Shown here piece after piece: positions 1 through 6,980 of a DNA stretch of 34,806 nt. The notes beneath the pieces are model-generated. The model made no database searches. It saw only the letters and a list, made by a program, of their open reading frames with translations, and had not been told where the DNA came from. A program made the position numbers and the translations under genes. The stretch lies in contig JAJPHU010000059.1 of the NCBI GenBank assembly GCA_021325115.1, positions 1 to 34,806 on the forward strand. The letters are read 5' to 3'. Position 1 is the stretch's first letter; every line of letters starts with the position of its first letter. The DNA comes from Planctomycetota bacterium (lineage in GTDB: Bacteria; Planctomycetota; Planctomycetia; Gemmatales; Gemmataceae).

Positions 1-270
1 ATTCCGATGGCGATCGGCTGGGAGCGGGGTAGCGAAGCTAACGTGCCATTGGCACGGGCGGTGGTAGGAGGCCTGTTGACCTCGACCTGCCTGACGTTCT
101 TCGTGGTACCGATTCTGTACACACTGCTCATCAAAGAAGGACCGGAGCACGAGCTGGACATCGAGGCGGAACTGGCCGAGGTGCCGTCTCCTGTCCTTGC
201 CGTGCCGGTGCCAGAGGCTGCCGTCGTCAAATCCACGGAAGATCGCCCCCGCCTTCCGGTTATAGCGTAA
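1..270 (+). CDS. RND-family efflux transporter permease, C-terminal end (partial)
   Basis: The reading frame is open from base 1, so the gene begins outside the window and only about 89 C-terminal residues are visible. The segment IPMAIGWERGSEANVPLARA, followed by a GGLLTST turn and the hydrophobic stretch CLTFFVVPILYTLL, is typical of the last transmembrane helix of AcrB/CzcA-type resistance-nodulation-division pumps, which export drugs or metals across the inner membrane using proton import. After the helix comes a Glu/Val/Pro-rich cytoplasmic tail of about 45 residues, longer than is usual for the family. Family assignment is secure; substrate cannot be judged from the tail. A strong palindrome lies just downstream at 284-329. 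Confidence 0.85.
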   Translation: MPMAIGWERGSEANVPLARAVVGGLLTSTCLTFFVVPILYTLLIKEGPEHELDIEAELAEVPSPVLAVPVPEAAVVKSTEDRPRLPVIA

Positions 271-283
271 TCAACCGAACGAA

Positions 284-329
284 CCGGAGACGTAAGCGAC
301 GGCGTATCATCCGTCGCTTACGTCTCCGG
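284..329. repeat. REP-like palindrome, family A copy 1 (possible terminator)
   Basis: Two perfectly complementary 19-base arms (284-302 and 311-329) flank an 8-base loop. The arm contains the core GTAAGCGACGG, shared with the elements at 949-994 and 30540-30605 and, in a variant form, at 28461-28515. It sits 14 bases after the RND pump stop codon and could end or stabilise that transcript. No T-run follows, so it is not a classic intrinsic terminator. Confidence 0.8.
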
Positions 330-384
330 CATGTTGTCTCTGCCGGGCAAAAGTTGTCCACTCTGTCAAAATCCTGCCATAAAG

Positions 385-476
385 AGAACGCGGAGGATGC
401 GGATAAAGCGGATTGACGCGGATGAGATCGTTGTCTGATCTGCGTAAATCCGTCCTATCTTCGTTATCCGCGTTCT
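385..476. repeat. Inverted repeat, family C (GCGGAT-rich)
   Basis: The outer arms AGAACGCGGA (385-394) and its mirror ending at 476 are complementary. Inside, short GCGGAT-like units recur on the left and their complements (ATCCGT, ATCCGC) on the right, giving a long imperfect hairpin. Dispersed repeats of this style are familiar from planctomycete and other environmental genomes. It lies in the gap between the RND pump and the response regulator and contains no gene. Confidence 0.65.
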
Positions 477-554
477 ATTTCGGCCCCGTTTTGTGTCAGT
501 CCTGGCATGAAGATTGCTCTGAAAATGTTACCCTTGAAACGTGGAGCAGATAAG

Positions 555-944
555 ATGAGGCCCGCGATGGCTGGCAATACGATTTTGATCGTAGAAGATA
601 ACACCATCCAACGAGAAGGACTGGCGACGGTGCTTCGTCAGCGCGGATTCTCGGTCCTTCCCGCCGCAGACGGACAAGAGGCGATGGATCTTCTGGAACG
701 TTCCGATCCAGACCTTATCCTTTTAGATATGCTGATCCCGAAAGAGGATGGCGATGGCTGGTGGTTCCTCAAGCAGCGACGGCAGATCCCCCGCCTTGCC
801 TCTATTCCTGTGCTTATCACGACAGCGATGACAGTCGCCAGCAAGGAATGGGCGAATTCGCTCGGGGCTGCCGAGTTGATCCGTAAACCGATTGATCTCG
901 AACCGCTCTTAGAAACGATCCAACGTTGTCTTGGCCACAACTAA
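555..944 (+). CDS. Single-domain response regulator (CheY-like receiver)
   Basis: This is a stand-alone receiver domain of 129 residues with no output domain. Receiver hallmarks are in order: the acidic pair E14-D15 in LIVEDN, the phospho-acceptor D58 in LILLDML, the switch threonine in VLITTAM (about 89-90) and K111 in the RKP motif. It would take a phosphate from a histidine kinase and act by protein contact, as CheY- or SpoA-type proteins do. The start at 555 is preferred because GGAG at 543-546 is 8 bases upstream; starts at 507 or 567 are possible. No partner kinase is nearby, so the pathway is unknown. Confidence 0.85.
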   Translation: MRPAMAGNTILIVEDNTIQREGLATVLRQRGFSVLPAADGQEAMDLLERSDPDLILLDMLIPKEDGDGWWFLKQRRQIPRLASIPVLITTAMTVASKEWANSLGAAELIRKPIDLEPLLETIQRCLGHN

Positions 945-948
945 AAAT

Positions 949-994
949 CCGGAAGTGTAAGCGATACAAGTGATTCCGTCGCTTACGCTTCTGG
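949..994. repeat. REP-like palindrome, family A copy 2
   Basis: Arms 949-964 and 979-994 are complementary apart from two positions that would form G-U pairs in RNA. The core GTAAGCGA is shared with the copy at 284-329. It begins five bases after the response regulator stop codon and could act as a 3' transcript hairpin. The loop is 14 bases. Confidence 0.7.
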
Positions 995-1029
995 CCCATC
1001 GCGTAATGCTAATTCTGCTGCCGCAGGAC

Positions 1030-1057
1030 TTGTCTGCGCCGACCCGGACTCTACAAT
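1030..1057 (+). promoter_or_regulatory. Candidate sigma70 promoter for the 28-residue basic protein
   Basis: TTGTCT (1030-1035) and TACAAT (1052-1057) are separated by 16 bases; they match 4 of 6 and 5 of 6 positions of the -35 and -10 consensus. Transcription would begin near 1064, just before a perfect 8-bp hairpin with arms CCTGGAAG (1069-1076) and CTTCCAGG (1083-1090) in the 5' leader of the gene starting at 1126. The hairpin might affect mRNA stability or translation. This is pattern-based only. Confidence 0.4.
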
Positions 1058-1125
1058 GAAGCCCTACCCCTGGAAGAACCGGCTTCCAGGAAAAAGTGAT
1101 GGAATTTGATAGCAAGGAGAAAGAT

Positions 1126-1212
1126 ATGGGCAGCCGGCGTCGCGGCAGCGGACGGCGCAAAGTAGGGCGGAAAAAGCGTCGTATGCGCTCGCGCATCCGC
1201 CATCGCAAGTAA
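1126..1212 (+). CDS. 28-residue highly basic protein, possibly ribosome-associated (AURKAIP1/COX24-like)
   Basis: A short open frame starts at ATG 1126 with a strong ribosome binding site AAGGAGA (1114-1120) five bases upstream and ends at TAA 1210-1212. More than half of its 28 residues are Arg or Lys, and there is no acidic residue. The C-terminal stretch GRKKRRMRSRIRHRK resembles the KKRRKKM-type core of the AURKAIP1/COX24 family, tiny proteins related to mitochondrial mS38 and found in many bacterial genomes; this resemblance is from memory and is an inference. Such proteins bind rRNA. The promoter-like sequence at 1030-1057 and the ideal ribosome binding site argue for a real gene. It is short enough to be missed by routine gene calling. 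Confidence 0.6.
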   Translation: MGSRRRGSGRRKVGRKKRRMRSRIRHRK

Positions 1213-1230
1213 ATAAGCCTCCTTCCTCCG

Positions 1231-1350
1231 TTATCCTTCCGGCAAAGGTGGAGTCGCCGGTTGCCTGAGTCCGATCCGTAAGCGCAGCTCGCGGAGGAGT
1301 TCGTGGTCCGCGAACAGCTGAATGCGATAAAGGTCGGGGGAAAGGAAAAA
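1231..1350 (-). pseudogene. Possible coding remnant (39-codon open frame without start codon)
   Basis: On the minus strand an open frame runs from just after a TGA (1351-1353) to TAA (1231-1233). The translation includes DLYRIQLFADHELLREL and ends PATPPLPEG, which looks more protein-like than the alternative frames here. There is no ATG, GTG or TTG at its beginning, so if genuine it is the decayed 3' end of a gene. It could equally be chance. Bases 1351-1555, between it and asd, show no other feature. Confidence 0.2.
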
Positions 1351-1555
1351 TCACGGAGAGGGGAGGCGTCGCATAGTAAATGGCGTTGGAGTCTGAGCAA
1401 TTTACCTATAAGGGGCGTTTCGACAAGCGTGCCGATCTCTTCTCCCTGTCTACGACAGAAATGGGGCGCGAAGTAAGAGTAGTCAATTCTTCTGGAATCG
1501 CGTATCCTTTATCTGTTGCTTTTGATTACAAACCATGAACTACGGGCTACAGACC

Positions 1556-2581
1556 ATGAGTGTAAGCGTTGCGGTAGTCGGCGCGACGGGTGCCGTCGGC
1601 GAAATCATGCGGCAGGTGTTGGAAGAGCGGGCGTTCCCCCTCCGTGCTATCAAGTTTCTCGCTTCTCCACGCAGCGCAGGCAAAGCGCTCTTGTTCCAAG
1701 GGAAAACCTACACGGTCGAGCCGATTCGTCCCGAAGCGTTTGCCGGAGTAGACATTGTTCTGTCGAGCACGCCGGCCGGCGTCAGTCGTGAATCCAGCCC
1801 AATGGCCGCCAAGGCCGGAGCCATCGTCATCGACAATTCCAGCGCCTGGCGCATGGACCCGGAGGTGCCGCTGGTCGTTCCCGAAGTCAACGCCGATGCG
1901 TTGCGGAACATCCCCAAGGGGATCGTCGCCAATCCCAATTGTTCGACGATTCAGATGGTCGTCGCCCTCAAGCCGCTGCATGATCTGGCCAAGATCAAGC
2001 GTGTCGTCGTCGCCACTTACCAGGCGTCTTCCGGCAAAGGCGCCAGCGGCATGCTCGAACTGGACGCTCAGCTGGCCGCCGTCGGTCGCAACGAGCCGCT
2101 ACCACCGGTCAAGGCCCATGCCGCCCAGCTGGCCGGCAACGTCCTGCCGCACGACTGGAAAGCCGGCGACGAGGGTTATACCGAAGAAGAATGGAAGATG
2201 GTCCGTGAGACACGCAAGATCATGGGGGATGAGAGCATTCTGGTCTCGCCCACCACGGCGCGCGTGCCGGTGCGCATTGGCCATTCCGAGGCCATCAATT
2301 TGGAATTTGTCCATCCGATTAATCCTGAACAGGCTCGTGAGGCGCTGCGCCGCTCTCCCGGCGTCATTGTGCTCGACGATCCGAGCAAAGGTGAGGTACC
2401 GCTGCCATTGCACGCCGCCGGCCGCGATGAAGTGTTCGTTGGCCGCATCCGCCGCGATCCGACCGTGCCCCACGGACTCAACCTGTGGGTGGTGGCCGAC
2501 AACCTCCGCAAAGGTGCGGCGACCAACGCCGTGCAAATTGCCGAAGTGCTGGTGCAACGCGGCTGGCTAAAGAAGAGCTAA
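1556..2581 (+). CDS. asd: Aspartate-semialdehyde dehydrogenase
   Basis: The enzyme reduces aspartyl-4-phosphate to aspartate semialdehyde with NADPH, the branch point toward lysine, diaminopimelate, methionine and threonine. The 341-residue product is of normal length. Visible landmarks are the N-terminal Rossmann motif GATGAVG, the catalytic cysteine in NPNCSTIQ (about residue 129) and the active-site histidine in RVPVRIGHSEA (about residue 243). The start at 1556 (MSVSVAVVGATGAVG) fits the family better than the in-frame ATG at 1535, which would add seven residues; neither has a clear ribosome binding site. The TAA stop is the first part of the inverted repeat at 2579-2677. truA and aroA follow on the same strand. 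Confidence 0.95.
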   Translation: MSVSVAVVGATGAVGEIMRQVLEERAFPLRAIKFLASPRSAGKALLFQGKTYTVEPIRPEAFAGVDIVLSSTPAGVSRESSPMAAKAGAIVIDNSSAWRMDPEVPLVVPEVNADALRNIPKGIVANPNCSTIQMVVALKPLHDLAKIKRVVVATYQASSGKGASGMLELDAQLAAVGRNEPLPPVKAHAAQLAGNVLPHDWKAGDEGYTEEEWKMVRETRKIMGDESILVSPTTARVPVRIGHSEAINLEFVHPINPEQAREALRRSPGVIVLDDPSKGEVPLPLHAAGRDEVFVGRIRRDPTVPHGLNLWVVADNLRKGAATNAVQIAEVLVQRGWLKKS

Positions 2582-2677
2582 CCCCAGAGGCCCAGAGACA
2601 CCGAGAAAAAAGGATATCGAGGACCTTTTTCTTCTTTTTGTCTTATTTTTCTCTGTATCTCTGGGCCTCTGGGGTTA
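2579..2677. repeat. Long inverted repeat, family B (CCAGAG/CTCTGG type)
   Basis: The left arm starts with the asd stop codon TAA and runs through CCCCAGAGGCCCAGAGA; the right arm ending at 2677 is its complement for about 20 bases, then continues with mismatches into an A/T-rich loop. Similar elements of CACAGAG type follow the cytochrome gene (29430-29557) and the 12744-13592 gene (13601-13701). In RNA it would form a very stable 3' hairpin and probably separates asd from truA expression. Confidence 0.85.
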
Positions 2678-2693
2678 ATTCTTCTTTTAACCC

Positions 2694-3434
2694 ATGCGTA
2701 ACATCAAATTAATTCTCAGCTACGATGGCACGGACTTTCACGGCTGGCAGATGCAGCCTGGTTTGCGCACTGTGCAGGAGACGCTGGAGAACGCGCTGGC
2801 GGAACTGACCCATGAGCGTATCCGCGTCAATGCCAGCGGCCGTACCGATACGGGAGTTCACGCCATCGGCCAAGTTGTCAATTTCCGTAGCGAAACGAAG
2901 CTGCCCGCAGATGTGCTGATGCGGGCGATCAATGCCCATTTGCCCGATGATGTTGTGGTTCGCGCGGCTGCCGATATGCCGGACACCTTCGACGCCAACC
3001 GCGACGCCAAACGCAAACTCTATCGTTATATCATCCACGATGGCCCGGTGCCGGATCTGTTCATGCGCCGCTATTGCCATCACACGCGCTACCGGCTTGA
3101 CGCGGCAGCGATGGCGCGAGCGGCAGCCTGTCTGCGCGGCCAACACGATTTCCGCAGTTTCGAGACGGAATGGCCCAATCGCGCCTCCAGCGTGCGCACC
3201 ATCACGCAACTGACCATTCATCGCCGTGACGACTGGCTCTGGCTGGATGTGGAGGCGGACGGCTTCCTGTACAATATGGTACGGGCCATTGTTGGCACCC
3301 TCATCAACGTAGGCCGCAGCTATTGGCCCGAAACGCGCGTCGCTGAGGTTCTGGAGGCGCGCGATCGCACCCAGGCAGGACCGACGGCGCCAGCAAGGGG
3401 ATTGTTCTTGATGCGCGTAAGCTATGAGGACTGA
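2694..3434 (+). CDS. truA: tRNA pseudouridine(38-40) synthase TruA
   Basis: TruA isomerises uridines 38, 39 and 40 in the anticodon stem-loop of many tRNAs. The product has 246 residues, the usual length. The N-terminal signature LSYDGTDFHGWQ and the catalytic motif GRTDTGVHA, with nucleophile D52, are intact, and the C-terminal segment DGFLYNMVRAIVGTLINVG is the conserved second half of the fold. The ATG at 2694 matches the usual N-terminus, although the preceding bases belong to a repeat and show no strong ribosome binding site. Its last 11 bases overlap the longest reading of aroA, so the two genes are probably co-transcribed. Confidence 0.95.
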   Translation: MRNIKLILSYDGTDFHGWQMQPGLRTVQETLENALAELTHERIRVNASGRTDTGVHAIGQVVNFRSETKLPADVLMRAINAHLPDDVVVRAAADMPDTFDANRDAKRKLYRYIIHDGPVPDLFMRRYCHHTRYRLDAAAMARAAACLRGQHDFRSFETEWPNRASSVRTITQLTIHRRDDWLWLDVEADGFLYNMVRAIVGTLINVGRSYWPETRVAEVLEARDRTQAGPTAPARGLFLMRVSYED

Positions 3435-4764
3435 AGCGAGGATGTATCCCGACCGTCTGGAAATCGTGCCGCTGACGAAACCACCGACAGCAACAGTGCA
3501 CGTGCCGGGTTCCAAGAGCATCACCAATCGGGCGCTGGTGCTGGCGGCGCTTCAGAGTTGGATGCAAGATTGCACGCTCGCTGGTGCCCTTCGCAGCGAA
3601 GATACGGAAGTCATGGTAGAGGGTTTGCGCCAGCTCGGCTTTCGTGTCAACGCGGAGTGGCCTGTGGTGCAGGTGACGCAGCACGAAGGGGAACTACCTG
3701 TTCCGGCCCGTTCGGCAGAGATTTTTGTTGCCAACTCCGGAACGACGATGCGATTTCTCACGGCTCTTTGCGCCCTGGGTCGCGGTCGTTACCGGCTGGA
3801 TGGAATCCCACGAATGCGCGAACGGCCAATCGAGGACTTGTTAACCGCGCTTCGGGGGATGGGAGTTAAAGCGTATAGTGAATATGGAAACGGCTGTCCT
3901 CCGGTCATTGTTGAATCCGATGGTTGCTTGCATGGACCTGGCACTCGTGTTCGCGGAGACATAAGCAGTCAGTTTTTGAGTGCTTTGCTGATGATTGCTC
4001 CGTTCACAAACGATACTCCACTGCACATCTTCGTTGACGGCCCTCTCGTCTCAAAGCCGTATATCGAGATGACCTTGGCCCTGATGGCTCACTGGGGAGC
4101 AAACTGGCGGTTGCCTACCGACGGTTATGAATTCTCCGCATTAGATTCACTGGCAAATTTCGGAGGCGTAGATCGGTACACGATTGAACCCGATGCCTCT
4201 TCCGCCAGCTACTTTTTCGCATCGGCAGCTATCGCCAGTGGTCGCATCACCGTCCCCAACATTCCCCCGAAGAGCCTGCAAGGCGATGTGCGCTTCGTGG
4301 ATGTACTGGAGGAAATGGGCTGTACCGTAGTCAGCGACGAATCGGGAATCACCGTTCGCGGCGGTCCGCTGCATGGCATCGATGTGGACATGAACGATAT
4401 CAGTGACACCGTCATGACACTAGCTGCTGTCGCTTGCTTCGCCGAGGGGCCGACCACCATTCGCAACGTCGCCCACATTCGCCACAAGGAAACCGATCGC
4501 CTCGCCGCCTTGGCCACGGAGCTGCGCCGGGTCGGCGCCGAGGTCACGGAGTTCGCCGACGGGCTGACCATCACGCCGCGGCCTTTGCACGGGGCGGAAA
4601 TCGAAACCTACAACGATCATCGCATGGCCATGAGCATGGCACTGATCGGCCTGCGCGTGCCGGGCATCGTCATCAAAAACCCCGGCTGCGTTGCCAAAAC
4701 CTATCCGCACTTCTTCACCGATCTCGAACGGCTCCGCCAAGAGCCGCGGGAGGACCCGTTATGA
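3424..4764 (+). CDS. aroA: 3-phosphoshikimate 1-carboxyvinyltransferase (EPSP synthase)
   Basis: AroA transfers the enolpyruvyl group of phosphoenolpyruvate to shikimate-3-phosphate, the sixth step of the shikimate pathway and the target of glyphosate. The 446-residue protein carries the family motifs in order: PGSKSITNR near the N-terminus, ANSGTTMRF, SSQFLSALL, the late KETDRL and YNDHRMAMS, and the end motif NPGCVAKTYPHFF. The ATG at 3424 overlaps truA; an alternative at 3442 (MYPDRLEIVPL) is close to the usual family start, and neither has a well-placed ribosome binding site. The stop overlaps the next gene in an ATGA arrangement, indicating translational coupling to the secreted protein downstream. 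Confidence 0.95.
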   Translation: MRTEARMYPDRLEIVPLTKPPTATVHVPGSKSITNRALVLAALQSWMQDCTLAGALRSEDTEVMVEGLRQLGFRVNAEWPVVQVTQHEGELPVPARSAEIFVANSGTTMRFLTALCALGRGRYRLDGIPRMRERPIEDLLTALRGMGVKAYSEYGNGCPPVIVESDGCLHGPGTRVRGDISSQFLSALLMIAPFTNDTPLHIFVDGPLVSKPYIEMTLALMAHWGANWRLPTDGYEFSALDSLANFGGVDRYTIEPDASSASYFFASAAIASGRITVPNIPPKSLQGDVRFVDVLEEMGCTVVSDESGITVRGGPLHGIDVDMNDISDTVMTLAAVACFAEGPTTIRNVAHIRHKETDRLAALATELRRVGAEVTEFADGLTITPRPLHGAEIETYNDHRMAMSMALIGLRVPGIVIKNPGCVAKTYPHFFTDLERLRQEPREDPL

Positions 4765-6674
4765 AAGCACTGCATTTCTCTCGATCGTTCCTTAGATTTT
4801 TGTTCGCCACTGTGTGGGCACTGCCGGCAACGACCCAGGCGCAGAGCGAAGTGAATAAACCCTATGACTTAACCATCGTCGTTCACGTTGCCGAGAACCG
4901 CCTGCTGACCGATGTGTTCCGCAAGCGCATCGAGCGCGAACTGCATGACGGCTTCCAGGCCGCCCTGGGCGATATGGGCCGCGTCACGGTGACAAACGAG
5001 CATCCGCGCTTGCCGGATGTGCTGGCACGCGGGCTCCGCTCGCTGGACGACTGGAAGGACCACAGCGACCGAAAGACGCACTTCGTACTGATCGATTACA
5101 CCGGTGCGCATTACGAGATTCAGACACGGCAATACGACGGCACAATCAGCCGGCCCAGCCCCGTGGTGCGCTTCGACCGCACACGCGATCGTGATTTCGT
5201 CGCCAAGGCGGCGGCCTTGCTCATCAAGCAAGACTTCGGCATTCTCGGCACGGTGGTATCGGAACCAGAAGGGGCGAAGAAGCAAGTCCGGATCGAACTG
5301 CGCGGCGGCGGACTCGGCGACATGACGCACTGGGTCAAAAAAGACGATGTTTTCGCCCTGGCACCGCCGGAGGGCGGCATGATGGAATCGCTAAAATGGT
5401 CGTTTTTACAGGTCGAGCAAGCACCGACGGAGGCTCGTGACGGCGTGTGCCTGTGCCGTTTTTTCCATCGTTATCGCTTGTCAAGCATTGCTGGTTATCG
5501 CTGCATCAAGCTCGGCACGGTCCAAACACTGCTGCGTATTCGCTGGATGCAGAGACAGAAGGTGCGCAATGTCTTCAAAATCAAACCCCTGGATTCGCCG
5601 ATCCTGGTCGAGGTTCGCCGCTATGGTTTTGAGAATGAGGATTCGACGAAATTGGAACTGCCCAGCGATGCCAACGGTTTTTGGGAATCGGTCGACAAAG
5701 GCAAAGAGATCGTGTTCCACAATGTTGCCTTTGTCCGCGTTGCCAGCGGCCTGGGCGATGGGCCGGACTCCCATCCCCAGGTGCCCATCGCCCTGGTCGA
5801 TAACCAACCAGTCATCATCGAGGTTAACGCTCCCACCAGTTCCGCCGATACGCTGTTCACCATTAGCAAGTCTACTTGGCAGTTCCGCGTTGCTGACAGC
5901 GTGCAAATGCAAGCCGCCCTTTTCAAGAGGCTGGAGGCGCTGGGCGTCGACCCGAAAAACCGCAGCGAGATCATCAAGGCAGCCGCCAGCGGCATGAAGC
6001 GTGCTCGAGCGGATCGTGCGAAACTGCTGGAAGAACGAGAGAATTTGGCCAAAGAAGCCAAAAAGGTCAATCAAGACCTGAAAACTCCCATTGCAGACGG
6101 CCACCTGAAGCAGCTGGAAGAATATGAGCAAGCGTTGGAGAAATTTATTGTCGAGCAGCAGAAAATCGAGGAAACCGAAAACGATCCGCAGCGGAAAAAA
6201 TGGCTCTCCGAAATTGAACGCGCCAAACTGTTGGAGAAAGAGCTGGAATACGGCAAGGCCATCGAAATCTACGAGCACATCCAGCAAGAAGGCTTCAAGG
6301 ACGCAGACCTGGATAAACACGTGGAAGATTTGCACAAGGACTGGGACATCCACAATGCGGAGCATGAAGAGGCACGAGGCTTCATCTATCGCGTCTGGCC
6401 TACGCTCGATTCCTCACGCCTGGAGGAGAACATCCCCAAAGCCCGGAAAGCGTTTCAAACATGCAAGAATGTCCGCGACCGCCTCGGCATCCGGAAACTG
6501 CTCCGGGGGACCTTGGCACATGCCGATCAGCTGGAGAAGAAGCTGGCCGAGTTGAGGCCGGACCTGGTCCTCGACGACGAGAAGGAAGCTCTCCAGCTCA
6601 AAAAAGTGAGCGAGCAGATCGTTAAGCTGGGGGAGGAGCTTCAGCAATATCTGAACATACTAAAGGACAAATGA
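4761..6674 (+). CDS. Secreted coiled-coil protein of unknown function, coupled to aroA
   Basis: The true start is the ATG at 4761, inside the aroA stop region (ATGA overlap), with GGGAGG just upstream; a longer frame extending further back only reads aroA out of frame. The product has 637 residues. It begins with a typical signal peptide (hydrophobic stretch near residues 9-22, likely cut after ATTQA), so it is predicted to be exported. Residues 30-180 look like a mixed alpha/beta domain; roughly 410-515 are rich in Lys, Glu and Leu and should form a coiled coil, followed by a helical tail to the end. I recognise no named domain. Coupling to aroA is probably incidental to function. Confidence 0.8.
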   Translation: MKALHFSRSFLRFLFATVWALPATTQAQSEVNKPYDLTIVVHVAENRLLTDVFRKRIERELHDGFQAALGDMGRVTVTNEHPRLPDVLARGLRSLDDWKDHSDRKTHFVLIDYTGAHYEIQTRQYDGTISRPSPVVRFDRTRDRDFVAKAAALLIKQDFGILGTVVSEPEGAKKQVRIELRGGGLGDMTHWVKKDDVFALAPPEGGMMESLKWSFLQVEQAPTEARDGVCLCRFFHRYRLSSIAGYRCIKLGTVQTLLRIRWMQRQKVRNVFKIKPLDSPILVEVRRYGFENEDSTKLELPSDANGFWESVDKGKEIVFHNVAFVRVASGLGDGPDSHPQVPIALVDNQPVIIEVNAPTSSADTLFTISKSTWQFRVADSVQMQAALFKRLEALGVDPKNRSEIIKAAASGMKRARADRAKLLEERENLAKEAKKVNQDLKTPIADGHLKQLEEYEQALEKFIVEQQKIEETENDPQRKKWLSEIERAKLLEKELEYGKAIEIYEHIQQEGFKDADLDKHVEDLHKDWDIHNAEHEEARGFIYRVWPTLDSSRLEENIPKARKAFQTCKNVRDRLGIRKLLRGTLAHADQLEKKLAELRPDLVLDDEKEALQLKKVSEQIVKLGEELQQYLNILKDK

Positions 6675-6681
6675 GGCCAGA

Positions 6682-6861
6682 TCAACGGTGCGGCGGCGGT
6701 GTGGTCTTGGGTTTTCGCGGCGGATTGGCGATGCGGATCGGCGTTTTGCACAGTAAGCACACCACCACATTGTTGCGATCTTGTTCTTCCACGAGCATGA
6801 ACTTGCGGCAGCGCGGATTGGGGCACTGAACAGCGAAAACACCAGGCAGGTTGGCAGACAT
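6682..6861 (-). CDS. Small zinc-ribbon protein
   Basis: The 59-residue minus-strand product has the arrangement CPNPRC about 17 residues before CLLC, the two metal-binding knuckles of a zinc ribbon, and ends in a Pro/Lys/His-rich tail. The start at 6861 (MSANLPGVFAVQCPNPRC) keeps the ribbon at the N-terminus; upstream in-frame starts would translate repeat sequence (6872-6970). Such small ribbons in planctomycetes may bind nucleic acid or protein partners, but the role here is unknown. It ends 7 bases from the convergent gene ending at 6674, and is divergent from the transglutaminase-like gene at 6981. No good ribosome binding site is visible. Confidence 0.6.
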   Translation of the reverse strand: MSANLPGVFAVQCPNPRCRKFMLVEEQDRNNVVVCLLCKTPIRIANPPRKPKTTPPPHR

Positions 6862-6871
6862 GGCGAATGGA

Positions 6872-6970
6872 TTTTCGGTTTTCGGTTTTCCGTTTTCGGT
6901 ACACTGAAGTATCATACTTTTTCCGCTTCGGTTTGCAATACACCGGAAACCGAAAACCAAAAACCGAAAA
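6872..6970. repeat. Inverted repeat, family E (TTTTCGG/CCGAAAA)
   Basis: The left arm (6872-6912) is built of TTTTCGG units and the right arm (about 6934-6970) of their complement CCGAAAA, giving an imperfect hairpin of about 100 bases. It fills the whole region between the divergent zinc-ribbon and transglutaminase-like genes, so their promoters must lie in or be displaced by it. It ends one base before the ribosome binding site AGGAGA of the gene at 6981. Confidence 0.75.
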
Positions 6971-6980
6971 AGGAGACGCG

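Noticed and set aside
909..1400. Minus-strand 163-codon frame over the small basic protein gene
   Set aside because: No domain, low-quality composition, and it overlaps the response regulator, a palindrome and the promoter-like sequence.
5481..6365. A 294-codon minus-strand frame opposite the secreted coiled-coil gene
   Set aside because: Its Leu/Phe-rich translation is the mirror of Glu/Lys coiled-coil codons, so it is a compositional shadow.
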